In this document: piece after piece, positions 32,736 to 43,864 of the stretch
Position numbering within the stretch: position 1 is the stretch's first letter
Layout: every line of letters starts with the position of its first letter
NCBI RefSeq assembly: GCF_029931775.1
Contig: NC_079318.1
Coordinates: forward strand, 53,206,659 to 53,270,658
Source of the DNA: Euleptes europaea
Lineage: Eukaryota > Chordata > Lepidosauria > Squamata > Sphaerodactylidae
DNA length: 64,000 bases
Direction: 5' to 3'
The notes under the pieces: model-generated
Database searches by the model: none
The model's input: only the letters and a program-made list of their open reading frames with translations
Told to the model about the DNA's origin: nothing
Translations under genes and position numbers: made by a program

Positions 32736-33532
32736 GTGGCATGGCTGCTACTGAATAGCAACCATCGCTGAGCAAATCATGCAAGTTGGGTGATAGCAAG
32801 TAGCCAGCTGGCTACTGGTGGGCCTGGCTCTTATGAGTCCTCTCTCAAAAGCCAAAACAGCCCTGGAGAGAGTTCTGCCCCTCCCCCTGCCTTTTACTGA
32901 CACAAACCGAGCTTTGAAGGCTGGCAATACAGTTGTGCTTGCCTAGCAACGGCCACAACAGCCACTGAGAAGACATTCATTTAATTTTTTTTTGTAAAAC
33001 CAATATTTAATACCAAAGAAGAAGAAAGCCAAACAGCTCTGAAACAGAAGAGGCACTGCACTGCTCCAAACCAGCTAAAAGGTACAGCATTAATAACTCA
33101 CAAGGGCTCAAAGTGGGCCACGTATACTCACAAAGCTTATAAATAAGTGTTGACCTCCTTCCCAAGCATTCCTCTAGCTGTTTGGCTTTGTCAAAGGGCA
33201 TAAAATACACAAAGCAGTCCATGCAAACAAATAGTAACTGTCTCCAAGGCGTACCCGCAAGCGGGCTAATGTTCCCAGTTTGTCTTTTTTCTTTTCCTAT
33301 CAGCAAGCTTACGTCCTTGCCATGAATTAGTGCAAAATATCTGATGGGTTCTCAGTGAAGCCTGTTCCTCTTACAGGTGCCTTCTCTATCTTCTGAGATG
33401 TGTGCCTCTCCAAACCTCAGACACACCAATCCAGTCTGTAAGTATCTGGCTCCTCCAATCTCTCAGCCACTCTTGTCAGCTTCTCTATGGTCTTCCTCCT
33501 CTGAGGATGAGGATGAGGATGCTAGCATGGAT
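32736..33532. other. intergenic, nothing recognised
   Basis: A block starting with a T-rich run at 32,980 and extending to about 33,310 reads like the reverse of a transcribed unit with a poly(A) end. No family could be named. Confidence 0.25.
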
Positions 33533-33781
33533 GAGAGCCAACGTGGTGAAATGGTAAGAGTGGCAGACTCTAATTTGAAGAACTGGGTTAAATTCTCCAC
33601 TCTTCCACATGAAGCCTGCTGGGTGACTTTGGGCCAGACACCATTCTCTCCAAACTCTCCCAGCCTCACCTACCCCACAAGGTGCCTGTTGTGGGTAGGG
33701 GAAGGGGATGTGATTGTAAGCCCCTTTGAGACTCATTAAGGTAGAGAAAAGCGCGGTATAAGAACCAACTCTTCTTCTTCC
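33533..33781 (+). mobile_element. tRNA-derived SINE, head A with TATA-like tail
   Basis: 'gagccaacgtggtgaaatgg' is the head and 'tgggtgactttgggccag' the body. The tail is 'gcgcggtataagaaccaact' followed by a TTC run. It has the same tail type as 6,921. Confidence 0.8.
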
Positions 33782-33895
33782 TTTGTGGCTGCTTTCCTGC
33801 CACCTTTCCCCAGAGAGTGTGGTAGCCACCCTGGGAGGAGACAGTTCAGCAGGAGCATCTGGGAAGGCGAAGGCTGCTAGGAAATGGGCAGATCC

Positions 33896-34044
33896 TTAGG
33901 AGGGCGGGGTTTGGAGAGGGGAGGGACTTCAGTGCCATAGAGTCCAATTGCCAAAGAGGCCATTTTCTCCAAGTGAACAGATATCTATCGGCTGGAGATC
34001 AGCTGTAATAGTGGGAGATCTCCAGCTAGTACCTGGCAACCCTA
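33896..34044. mobile_element. hAT-like MITE, left part missing
   Basis: It runs from 'agggcggggtttggagagg' to 'gtacctggcaaccctat' and carries the usual centre ('gccattttctccaagtgaac'). Confidence 0.7.
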
Positions 34045-34054
34045 TATGGCTGGA

Positions 34055-34310
34055 ATGCAGGATACCACTGGGTGAGCTGCAGGTTGGAATCCTTCATCCA
34101 CTGCAGCCACATCAAGGGCATGTGGTTTGTAACCAGAATAAATGGACCTCCCCATAGGTTACATCGTAGTGTCTCCATGGCCCACTTGATGACTAAGGCT
34201 TCTTGTTCCGCTACAGCATAATCTCATTCCTGTGGCAGGAGCTTCCGGTTGATATAGAATATTGAGTAAGTCTTCCCCAACCCACAATTGGATCAGCAGT
34301 GCACCAAGGC
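34055..34310 (-). mobile_element. Ty3/Gypsy LTR retrotransposon fossil, RNase H part of pol
   Basis: Minus-strand translation shows motifs of the Gypsy RNase H region. An E-x-E-A-L..KWA motif is followed by a GGPF.LVTNH motif and a W..R/Q W...L..Y type motif. Only this part of pol is recognisable. Long terminal repeats were not found around it. It is a broken, old fragment. Confidence 0.6.
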
Positions 34311-34329
34311 TGGGTCTCACAGTCTGTTT

Positions 34330-34500
34330 CAGATAAAGAACATTAAGAAGTGCTTGGATGGATCTGACGAGTGGTCTGTCTAGGGCAGCATCCTCTTTCA
34401 CACAGTGGCCAACCAGTTGCCCTGGAGGGCATTGAGGCCAGTACCTTTCCTGATGTTGCCCCAGCACTAGTTTTCAGATATTTACTGGATGTGGCAGACA
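34330..34500. repeat. interspersed lizard repeat
   Basis: 'cacacagtggccaaccagtt' and 'ccctggagggc' with 'tgatgttgcccc' form a phrase widely repeated in reptile genomes. I cannot assign it to a class. Confidence 0.45.
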
Positions 34501-34504
34501 AATA

Positions 34505-34625
34505 TTACGCAGTATGAAGCTGAATCAGACCTGTAGTCCCTGAGGCCCAGATTATGACAGTAGTGCTCTGAGTCTCAAACTGAGGCCTCTCCTAGCCATG
34601 ATACTTGAGCCATGATAGGCTCTCT
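34505..34625 (-). mobile_element. tRNA-derived SINE, head B (very worn)
   Basis: 'cagtatgaagctgaatcaga' and the order of the remaining phrases resemble the reversed head B SINE. The assignment is weak. Confidence 0.35.
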
Positions 34626-34751
34626 CTCTTTCTCTCTCTGACATACACATACAAAGGCTGTGCTGTATTGTGGTGCCGACATCAAAATCCTCCTCTTCTC
34701 TTGCTGTTGTGCTACAAGTGTCATATGATTATAAGGCTCACCTGACCCTTG

Positions 34752-35080
34752 TGTGTGTATTAAGTACTGTCAAGTTGATTCTGACTTATGGAAAGCCATG
34801 AATCAATGTCCTCCAAAATGTCCTATCATTAAAAGCCTTGCTCAACTTTGCAAATTGAAGGCCGTGGCTTCCTTAATTGAGTCAATTAATCTCACGATGA
34901 ATCTTCCTCTTTTCCTGCTGCCTTCAACTTTTCTTAGCATTACTGTCTTTTCCAGTGAGTCTTGCCTTCTCTTAATATGACCAAAGTACTATAGCCTCAG
35001 TTAAGTAATTTTTGTTTCTAGGGAGAGTTCAGGCTTGATTTGATGTAGAAGCCACTTATTTGTCCATGTTTTTTTTTTTG
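34752..35080 (-). mobile_element. BovB LINE fragment
   Basis: 'aagtactgtcaagttgattc', 'ttccagtgagtcttgcc', 'atatgaccaaagtact' and 'gagagttcaggcttgattt' are, in order, phrases of the reversed BovB 3' region. BovB is an RTE-clade LINE known for its horizontal spread among squamates and ruminants. Confidence 0.75.
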
Positions 35081-36530
35081 GTCTTTTGTCTGAAATCAGA
35101 GAGGTGGCTTTTGAAAAGATTATAAGCATATCATTTTTTTAAAAAGAGGAAAAAACTGATATTGATACAAAGTGCAACATCTCAAAAAGGGCCTATGTAA
35201 AGGCCTGAGTATACAAGGAAGTAATAGTATTAGTCTCAAATACAAATTGCATTTAAAATGGGCTATGCTGAGTTAACAAAACCACTAAAATCAATGGAAT
35301 ATCACAGCAAAGTTGATCAAAAATGATCAGGACAGAGATAAAAGGGAGGCTATTTTATGCAGGAATAAACAATGTTGAAACTAGAACAAGGGCCTTGATG
35401 ACAAAGAACACTGCAGAAGGGAAGAAATGTGATACAGTATTTTTACCAGCACCCACATGCATTTTTCTTTTAATGTAGAAATGTCCTCTGGCTAAATTAG
35501 AGTTCTAACTATTCCAAAAGTGTTAGTGAACATTAAGAATAATGAGGGAGGAAAAGAGACAATATACTGGATGCAAATGAATCAGAGGACTGATGCATAA
35601 AATCTGAATGGAAGAACAGATGCCAGCTGTGGAATGAGGCTGTAATCTGTTCTATTTATAAAAAAGGGAGACCCATTTTGCACACAGCATTTACAGAGAC
35701 AGCTTGTTGCTAGTAACAATCTATAAGATCTTGTTGCTACAGATCAGTTTTTAAAATGTGGCAATAAAATATTGTTATAGGTTTTAGAAGAAATCTTGGC
35801 ATCAGACAAACTGATTAACAAATGACATCTTTAGAAAAGAAATAAATGAGTATGTGCCCTGCTATTCTAAATTCTTACACAGTTTACTTAACTACTTCCA
35901 CTACTGACCAGCGTTTGCATAAAAATTATAGTCTGGTTGACATTTGATAATTTGTTCATCTGGAAGCAATCTTTTTTTCCATTCTGTTATTCATGTACTC
36001 TCTACTAATTGCAGACTACTAATGATGAGCACAGAAAAATCAGCAAAGTCCAAAGAGTTTTGGGAGGTGCAGCTTGTTGTGATAAGGTGAGGACATATTT
36101 ACTTGCTGAAACTCTCTGTCCTATAACAACTATCAACCACCTAGGAGCCCTGATCACGTTTGCCTCTGGTCAGCCTTGCAAAAGGTCAGGGAGAAGTACA
36201 GACATGCCTGGAGTAGGAACCTGAATGTTGGTGACCTGAATTAGGAGTACCCCAGGCACCATGCTGAGGTGGGCAAATTCCTAAAGCCAGGCTGGATGGT
36301 GTAATGCATCTGAGTCACTGTTGCTGAGTCACAATGACCACTAGAAAAGTCAGTGTATGCCCCATTGTTCGACTAAGACTATTCTTCAGTTCAGACACAT
36401 CTTATTGATAGGACATGGTGTCCTAGTGGCGCTGGATAATTTATTCTGGCTAATGAGAGCAAAAACTATTTTACACACTGAAAAACAGGAATCTAACAAT
36501 GGTAGGAGAGAGATCTTTTTTAAAAAATGT
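35081..36530. other. intergenic, AT-rich, nothing recognised
   Basis: About 1.4 kb of low-GC DNA without gene, RNA gene or clear repeat. Confidence 0.4.
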
Positions 36531-36540
36531 GTAGATCCCA

Positions 36541-36764
36541 CACACACACACACACACACACAAAGTGCCTTCAAGTCACAGGCGACTTATGGCAACCCCT
36601 TTTGGGGTTTTCATGGCAAGAGACTAACAGAGGTGGTTTGCCAGTGCCTTCCTCTGCATAGCAACCCTGGTTTTCCTTGGTGGTCTCCCATCCAAATACT
36701 AACCAGTGATGACCCTGCTTAGCTTCTGAGATCTGACGAGATCAAGCTAGCCTGGGCCATCCAG
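36541..36764 (-). mobile_element. 5S-rRNA-derived SINE, intact, with target duplication
   Basis: The element lies between perfect copies of gtagatccca (36,531-36,540 and 36,765-36,774). From left to right it has a (CA)n run (the reversed 3' end), the BovB-like tail 'agtgccttcaagtcacagg', 'ggtggtttgccagtgcc', then the reversed 5S part 'tggtctcccatccaaatact', 'agatctgacgagatc' and 'gggccatccagg'. It is the best reference copy in the window and is probably young. Confidence 0.92.
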
Positions 36765-36798
36765 GTAGATCCCAACCATTTTGAAAAATTAGAAAATA

Positions 36799-36900
36799 GC
36801 CAAAGCAGCCAGTTTCTCCAGGTGAACTGATCTCTATCAGCTGGAGATCAGTTGTAATACCAGGAGATCTCCAGCTAGTACCTGGAGGTTGGCAACCCTA
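36799..36900. mobile_element. hAT-like MITE, right half
   Basis: 'gccagtttctccaggtgaac' through 'cctggaggttggcaaccct'. The short phrase aactactgctg stands twice just after it (from 36,900). Confidence 0.7.
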
Positions 36901-36904
36901 ACTA

Positions 36905-38285
36905 CTGCTGAGCAACCTTAACTACTGCTGGAGAAAAACAGCTATCAATCTACCCCAGCAACAGCAGACTAAAGTGCTTTGGCATTGTAAAGGAAGGGCT
37001 TATTCAAGGAAAATGACCATTGTTAGGGCCTACATCAGAATAAGAAGAACCATTTTCGCCCTCAGAGTTTTCATATTTATTTGAGCAGCATTACCTATAA
37101 TGTGGAGTTTAGTGTTAGCTTATTTGGTGTCATTTAGGTTAGACAAGCTGCATTTGAAGTCTGGAGATAGAGACACGCCCCAAAGTCTTGCACATCAAGA
37201 TATCCACTACAATGCAAAGTTAGTGGTTGCCTACTTTATCGAAAGACTGTGTCTAGAAGAGATAAAACAAGTGCTTAGGGGAGTGGGCAGGGAAGATCTG
37301 TTTTCTTTTCCAACTTTGAGAACTACACCCTTCTTCTTCCTCTTCTTGTGCTTCGAAATAACACCTTTTACAGAGAATAGCAAAGATTTTGTGTGGAATT
37401 AAAACCTGTCTTGCATCTTGGCTTGCACTTAGATAGAACACATGAACAACAGTGAACAGCAATAAAATATTTTTAGTGTGCCATGCCACAAGTGGTGGTA
37501 TTATTATAAATGTTTATATGAGCTTCTTGAAATCAAAGGGTCAGAAGGGATGGCGTGCGCTTCCCTTATGAGGCAGAAATCCCAGCCTAGCTATAACCCA
37601 TAATAATAGGTAAGTACTGCATCACCATGTTGCATAAGCACAGGGCAGTCAAGGAGCCTTATTGTGCAACTAGACAGAGTTATGTTGTTCTAATTCCATT
37701 GAAGTCAATTTGTTTAGAAGGGTGTTTGCACTGTTAATAAGTTTAACTCAACCCTAATAAAGTTTGCTCACAGTATCAATGTCTCGCTGTCTTTGTTTGC
37801 TTCTCAATTTGGTAGGCTGAACCTTTCTCAGGCAATAAGTCTTGGGCATGGCGCTTGTCCCCCCCCCCCCGACTGCATCCACCCACTGCATTTCAAGCTT
37901 TCCTCTGGATCTTCAATGATCTCAGTTTTCCCTTGGTCAAACCCATTTTTTGTACCATCTTATAAACATGATTGTCGTCCTATATTTCAATCTGTCCAGG
38001 CATCCTTGCAAGCATTCTAATTTAAATTAAATGAGGAGAGGCTGATGCTGCCAGCCATTAGTAGGTCAGCTCCTTCACCATTAGGGTATCCCTCTCTAAC
38101 CTGAACACAATTGCCTGATTTCTGGGGAGCATGTTAAGGGTGCTGCATGCTTCGTTGGGGGCCCCAGAGGACCTTACAGAGCCCTTAAGCCTGATGTTTA
38201 TGTGCCCTGGGTTAAGAAACCCTAGAAGATGGATAGAAGCATCTGATGGTCAGGTTATAGAGCTCATCAGTGCTAGCAATCCCCA
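36905..38285. other. intergenic, nothing recognised
   Basis: No gene was seen. Near 37,680-37,760 there is a decayed piece of a common lizard repeat, and a C-run at 37,860. Confidence 0.35.
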
Positions 38286-38830
38286 TTCCAGGCCCCTTGA
38301 CTGTGATTCTCTGGATTCACATTAATCCTGTTGATCTTGCATTGCTACAGTGGCACTGAGTTCTGCTTGGCTTTCTGTAGAAATCATAGATACATAGAGT
38401 TGGAAGGGACCTCCAGGGCCATCTAGTCCAACCCTCTGAACAATGCAGGAAATTCACAACGACCTCCTCCCCGACACTTGCCAGTGACCCTAGATCCCTG
38501 GCCAATCTGGCCTGGAGGAAAATTGCTTCCTGTACATTTGTTCTGCTGGGCTTGCAAAGTCCCCCCCCCTTCAGTTTCTACTGCAGAAATTCTTTGGTTT
38601 GACTTGCTTGCACAGCTACATTGGCCCTGGATTCTACTGGGCTTCTCTGTTACAATTGGTTCTATTTGACTTCCAAAAGTGTCCCCCTGTTTGGGATTCT
38701 CTGGTTTGACATTGGTTCTCCTGGGCTTGCCACATTGGCTTGTGGTATGGCTGGGATTCAGGGCTCTGCTTTGATTCTGTTGTGCTTGTGTTGGTTCTTG
38801 GCATGGGAGACATTGACCAGTGGTTGCTGC
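38286..38830. repeat. decayed tandem-like repeat around a CR1 insertion
   Basis: Phrases such as 'ttctgctgggcttgc', 'attctactgggcttctc', 'ggttctcctgggcttgcc' and 'attctgttgtgcttg' recur at irregular spacing. This suggests an old minisatellite. The CR1 fragment at 38,386-38,490 interrupts it. Confidence 0.5.
38386..38490 (-). mobile_element. CR1 LINE extreme 3' end
   Basis: 'catagagttggaagggacc', 'atctagtccaaccctctg' and 'gcaggaaattcacaac' are the reversed CR1 3' end, very similar to 21,066 and 50,452. Confidence 0.8.
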
Positions 38831-39790
38831 AGACATCCCCCTTTGCTTTGCCCTGGAAAAAAAGACTCCCCCCCCCCACTGGAAACATTGGAGGATGGAT
38901 GGGGCACCTTATTTGGGGAGCAATAGAATTTGACCCCCTGACTCAATCTTCTTGAAACTTGGGAGTTCTTTTGTGGACAGGCACTAGCAGCTCTGCTGCA
39001 AATTTTGTGCCTCTAGTTTAAAAATAGCAGTCCCCCAGACCCCTGGAAAACTTCCCCATAGGCTATAATGGAGCTGAATAAATTGGGATTCCCGAATAAA
39101 ACCTGAATCTGAATACCATTCCGATACTGAAATTCATGGATATTGGGAATACTGATTCCCCCCCAATATACCCAAATATGAAAAATATTGATTTTAAATG
39201 CATATCCCTACTCTGTTCATACTCATATGTTTAATTTACATATTTAGTTTACAAAGTGGTTTACAAAGACGTTCCCCACCCCTGACCTAGCAGCTAACTG
39301 CAGCTCTCAAGTGCATGGTGCTGGTTTTTAAGGCTTGTGCGTGTTTTAAGGCTTCTTTTGGAAGAAGAGGCACAGAGTAAGCAGTGGGTTGAAGGGTATG
39401 AAAGCTCATGCTCAAGTGGATGAAGGTGCGGGGGTGAACAAATCAGGTGGGTGACTTTCACCAAAATGCTGGCAAGGCTAGAAAACAGACTAGAGCTGCC
39501 TTGAGCCAAGAGGAAAGGCAGGGGAAAATATTTTTTTAAAATAAATAAAATAGTGACCACACTGCCTCAATTGTGTGGTTCATTCTCTGAACAGCAGGCC
39601 CCATTATTGCCTCGTCATGGCATTGATTGTCTGTTGAGTTGGGCAATAGATTGGTTCATATAAAAGCTGCTGGGCAGCATATCCCAATAGGCAGACTTTT
39701 TAAAATTTGGCATTAATTTGGTTCTGAATAGCCATAACTTTAGATTCATAAGAGGGATCCACAAATTTTGGCTGGGCTGGATGGCCAACC
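38831..39790. other. intergenic, repeat-like but unassigned
   Basis: The part from 38,930 to 39,200 contains repeated 'gaataccatt' and 'gggaatactgattcccc' phrases that look like a worn interspersed repeat. No gene was seen. Confidence 0.3.
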
Positions 39791-40081
39791 AGCCAGCGTG
39801 GTGTAGTGGTTAAGAGCAGTGGATCTGGAGAACCAGGTTTGATTTCCTGCTCCTCCACGTGAGCGGGGAGCTAATCTGGAGAACCAGGTTTCATTCCCCA
39901 CTCCTCCACATAAAGCCCGCTGGGTGACCCTGGGCTAGTCACAGTTCTCTCAGAACTCTCTCAGCCCCACCTACCTTACATGATACCTTTTGTGAGGGGC
40001 GGGGAGGGAAAACGATTGTAAGTGGCTCGGAGATTCCTTACAATAGAGAAAAGGGAGGCATAAAAACTATTTCTTCTTCTA
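39791..40081 (+). mobile_element. tRNA-derived SINE, head A with TATA-like tail
   Basis: Head 'gccagcgtggtgtagtggtt', B-box part duplicated as in the 6,921 copy, body 'tgggtgaccctgggctagtc' and tail 'gaggcataaaaactatttc' with a TTC run. The shared duplication suggests that this copy and 6,921 belong to one subfamily. Confidence 0.85.
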
Positions 40082-41214
40082 GTAACCAGCCAAGCTTCCT
40101 TTTCTTCTTGCTCCGTGGAGGGAAAGTATGCCCCTTTTATACATGCTCTTCAGTAAGATGTTTTTACAAGGGAGAGGAAGCAGTTAGGGTGTTTGTGTTC
40201 AAATTAACCATTCCCCTCTAGGTGCTACATCCCAGAAGAAGATGAATCCCAATTCCACTCTGAAAGAGGCATTCTTTTTCCATGTGTTGTTGTTGGTTTT
40301 TGAAAAGTTGCTACTCCTCTAGCAGATAAAATTGATCCTCTCCCTCCTGGTTACCAGAATTAAATATCAATTTGCTGTTGGTGACCTTGTCACTGTATTG
40401 TGTGGTCCTCTGCTGTAACCTACCTCCCAAAATATTTTCTATGTAAGAAAAATAATTGAACAGTACAGTTTTTTAATTTGTCACTCACAGGGTAATTACT
40501 GTAGTGACAAGTGATGAAAAGATCTTTTTTCTTCCAAGAATTTGTGTTTTTTTAGAATGTTTCCTTCCTCTGAATCATTATCACTTGCTTTCCAAAGACT
40601 GATGATTATGTGGAAAGACAAAAATAAATCTGCTTTTGATGATACCCAAAGCCATTTCTCTTCTACTGTGAATAATATACTAGGGTGCGTTTTTAATTTA
40701 CCATTTGAAATTTCTGTTGCACCATATTCTTTTATCAGTGTTTTACCTATCAGAATTTATTATAACTTTGACTTATTTACAATTTCACCCCATCCTCCCT
40801 CCCCATTACAGCCTCTCATGCCTTATAGATTTTGTTCAGAACCTCATGGGACCGCACCATCAGCTTTTCTGAGGCATTGGGAGAATACAATGGAAAGAGA
40901 TTACGAGGGGAATGAACCACGAGTATCTTCCACTCACTGGTCATAGCATCCACTCAGCCCAATAAAATAAAACATAACTAGGAATAAAGGATCCATAAAT
41001 GGAAAGAACAACAAAAAACAGTGGTGCCCAATAACAGAGGCACGGTAACAACCAATAGATATTTCAAATGCTGGGGGTCCTCTAAACTAAGACTCCCTTT
41101 GCCTGGTGTCTGAAGGTGAACAATAATAGCACAGAGCAAACCTTCCTGAAGAGGGTGTTGCATAGTTTTGCCACTGATACTGAACATGCTGGATCATGTG
41201 TATTGCCCACTGTA
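40082..41214. other. intergenic, nothing recognised
   Basis: The longest open frame (40,542-40,946, +) shows no family signature and its composition is like the flanks, so it is left out as a gene. Confidence 0.35.
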
Positions 41215-41399
41215 CATCAGACATTGGAGAAACGGGTTCAGTCCCCGGCATCTCCAGTTAAAGGGTCTAGGCAAGTAGGTGATGTGAAAGACCTTTCTCT
41301 GCCTGAGACCCTGGAGAGCTGCTGCTGGTCTGAGTAGCTGACTCTGATGGACCAAGGGTCTGATTCAGTATAAGGCAGCTTCATGTGTTCATGTGTTCA
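41215..41399 (+). mobile_element. tRNA-derived SINE, head B
   Basis: 'gggttcagtccccggcatct' is the B box, followed by 'ggtgatgtgaaagacc', 'gagaccctggagagctgc' and 'ataaggcagcttcatgtg'. The A-box half is worn. A second copy begins right after it in the opposite orientation. Confidence 0.75.
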
Positions 41400-41855
41400 A
41401 TGAATACATGAAGCTGGCTTATAATGAGTCAGGCCATTGGTCCATCAAGGTCATTAGGATGCTGGCCTCCAGGTGGGACCTGGGAACCCCTCAGAATTAC
41501 AGCTCATTTCCAGACTACAGGAATAAGTTCTCCTTAAGAAAATGGATGCTTTGGAGGGTGGACTCTATGGCATTATACCCCACTGAAGTCCCTGTCCTCT
41601 CCAGGCTCCATCCTCAAATCTCTAGGAGTTTCCCAACCTGCATCTTGCAACCTTACCCCCTTCATCCCTTGCCAGTGGCCAGGGGGGACCTGGCAACCAT
41701 ATTGTCTACTCTGACAGGCAGCAGCTCTCCAGGGTCCCAAGTGGAGGTCTTTTACATCATCTACTCCCTGATCCTTTTAACTGAAAATGCTGGGGATTGG
41801 ACCTGGGGCCTTCTGCATGCAAAGCAGGAACTCTACCACTGAGCCCCTCCCCATC
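41400..41855 (-). mobile_element. tRNA-derived SINE, head B, split by a MITE
   Basis: The reversed 3' part ('gaatacatgaagctggctta', 'ggccattggtccatcaagg') is separated from the rest ('attgtctactctgacaggc' to 'taccactgagcccctcc') by the MITE at 41,457-41,700. The right end holds the B and A boxes ('ggggattggacctggg', 'ctctaccactgag'). Confidence 0.8.
41457..41700. mobile_element. hAT-like MITE nested in a SINE
   Basis: 'ctggcctccaggtgggacc' through 'tttcccaacctgcatcttgc', with the interrupted SINE resuming at 'attgtctactc'. Its insertion is younger than the SINE. Confidence 0.7.
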
Positions 41856-42593
41856 AAGTGTACCTTGAATTGAGATGGTTTTGGTCTTTAAAGATCAAAA
41901 ACATTTTTCAACTGTGCCCAGAAAATTCAGTAATGATAAAACAGAAACCAAATCAAACAGGAAGTTCAGATGAAACTACAGATCCAATTAGAAAATAATA
42001 AATAAATTCTGATCTGTTCTTAAAATGGCAGATGGTCTGTAGGTGTTGTTTTCTGGCACATGCAATTTGATCCAGTGAAAGGGATGGACAAAAAGAGAGT
42101 ATAAAATTATTATGAAGACAGGACAATGGGAAATGTTAGCTTCAAATAAAACAAAATCAGAAAAAGAACGTTTTTAAGCTGGACATATTCAGTGAAGAAG
42201 GCAAGCATGGCTCCATTGCATAATTAATTGATTGCAAAATATTTTCTTACATTATACTTAATTTCTGTAAATGAAAATGTTTCTGTTTCCAGTTCTAATA
42301 TTTATGTTACTTATTAGATAAGTACATACAAATTGTTAAACTGTGTTTTGTTGACAAAGGTCATTTATGCATGGGCACTGTAACTCCCTTTATTCCCGCA
42401 AACAGCCTGGTTCTACTTTTTGATATCGTTCTGAGGGGGAATCCAAGGTGCAGGAGGCTTTGGGTTCCTCGCATAGTCTCCCACCACATCATGTGCCTTC
42501 CTTATAAATGCTCTGAACTGTATTCTCATTCATGAAGATATCTTACCTGAGATAGATATTGCACCTGACAATCCTACCTAACAGTCTTCAAAG
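41856..42593. other. intergenic, AT-rich, nothing recognised
   Basis: No gene or named repeat was recognised. Confidence 0.35.
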
Positions 42594-43290
42594 TTTAGAC
42601 ATAAACATATGAAGATACTTTAAACTGAGTGGGACCATTGATCTGTCTAGCTCAGTATGACCTTCTGTCAGGCCTCAGCAACACGTTGCGTTTTTTGCAA
42701 AGGAACTTCACTCCAGACGTTGCAGCGAGTTAAAAGTTTATTTCAGAAAGACAGCGAGTTCAGCAGGTCATAGAGACTTAAGGCTAAAATACAGACATGG
42801 GGAAATATCGGTACATATATAGGGTAAATACAATGGGGTTGATTAGGTTTTAGAAACAAAGAAACAATACAGAAGTTAACTACCGGTAAAGACTTAAGAC
42901 AACGCATACAGGAAATAAACGCGTGCGTTAACTGGCTGATCTTCCCGGGCTCCCTGCGTTTTGTGGGACCTGGTATCAGATCAGCGATTACTCGGGCGGG
43001 TCTCCATTGAGGTGCAGATCTTGGGCAGGAGACCAGGTGCAAACGGGGAGGAATGGAGTGCACAAAAAACTCCATTTTGTCCGTGGGGGGAACCATCTTG
43101 TTTCTTATCCGGGGCTGGCAGAGAGCCTATCTGACACCTTCTCTGATTGTCAGGGTTTCTCTAGGCCTCAGCTAGAAAAAGGTCTCTTGGAACAACTGCT
43201 TACTGAGATCCTTTTTAGTGGGGATGCCAGGGATTGAACCTGGGACTTTTTATGTACAAAACAGATGCCCTAACTCTGAGCCACAGCTCT
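42594..43290 (-). mobile_element. tRNA-derived SINE, head B, split by an LTR-like fossil
   Basis: The left part ('tctgtctagctcagtatgac') and the right part ('ccagggattgaacctgggac', 'tgccctaactctgagccac') are the two ends of one reversed head B SINE. The LTR-like block at 42,666-43,152 lies between them. Confidence 0.65.
42666..43152 (-). mobile_element. solo-LTR-like fossil
   Basis: On the minus strand the block begins tgacaatcag and ends gcctgaca, so it has TG…CA ends. About 80 bases before its end it carries an aataaa signal, as LTRs do at the R region. It interrupts a SINE, which shows it is an insertion of about 490 bp. No internal retroviral or retrotransposon genes adjoin it, so it would be a solo LTR. 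Family and target duplication could not be settled (gtcagg stands at both edges). Confidence 0.5.
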
Positions 43291-43864
43291 TTTCCAGTAT
43301 AACAAATAACTGTAGTCATGCCTACCAAACAGCATTGTCTCAGAATTAAAGTCAGGCCTGGTGGCCATAAAGAAAATAACAGGTTAGGTATACAGTGTCA
43401 GCTACATTGCCAAGGTCTGGCTTGATCACACAAAGGCAAAGGAATGAAGGAATTTTGAAATAGTGTTATCAGAACACCTGCCTGCCCCTGAGTGACAAAG
43501 AATGTGCAGAATTTTTTCTAGCCTAAATTCTGCCATATTTCCCCAAATCAGCTCCTTGACCCAACAAGAGTGCCAACACTTGATTTAGCTGCCACCACCC
43601 CAGTTATTAATTAGGCCAGTGGAAATGTTCTACTAATTCCCTTATTAAAAGAGCCAAATAATTACCGGGGGAGACGACCTCGTAATATGTCCAAAGCAGA
43701 ACACAGAAATGTGGAATAGGAAAGATCCTAAACGTACTGTAGCATAATCAAAACATTTATTTATTTATAAGATTTATGTCCCTTCCATCCATATAAAAAC
43801 ACTCAGGGCTACTTGCAAAAATATATTTTTTAAATCAAATAGATAAAAGTAACAACTGGTGTTG
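43291..43864. other. intergenic, nothing certain
   Basis: A LINE-tail-like phrase ('catttatttatttataag') lies near 43,755. No gene was seen. Confidence 0.35.

Noticed and set aside
36539-36562. CA run as an independent microsatellite
   Set aside because: It is the terminal run of the 5S SINE, inside its target duplication, and matches the CA ends of other BovB-tailed SINEs.
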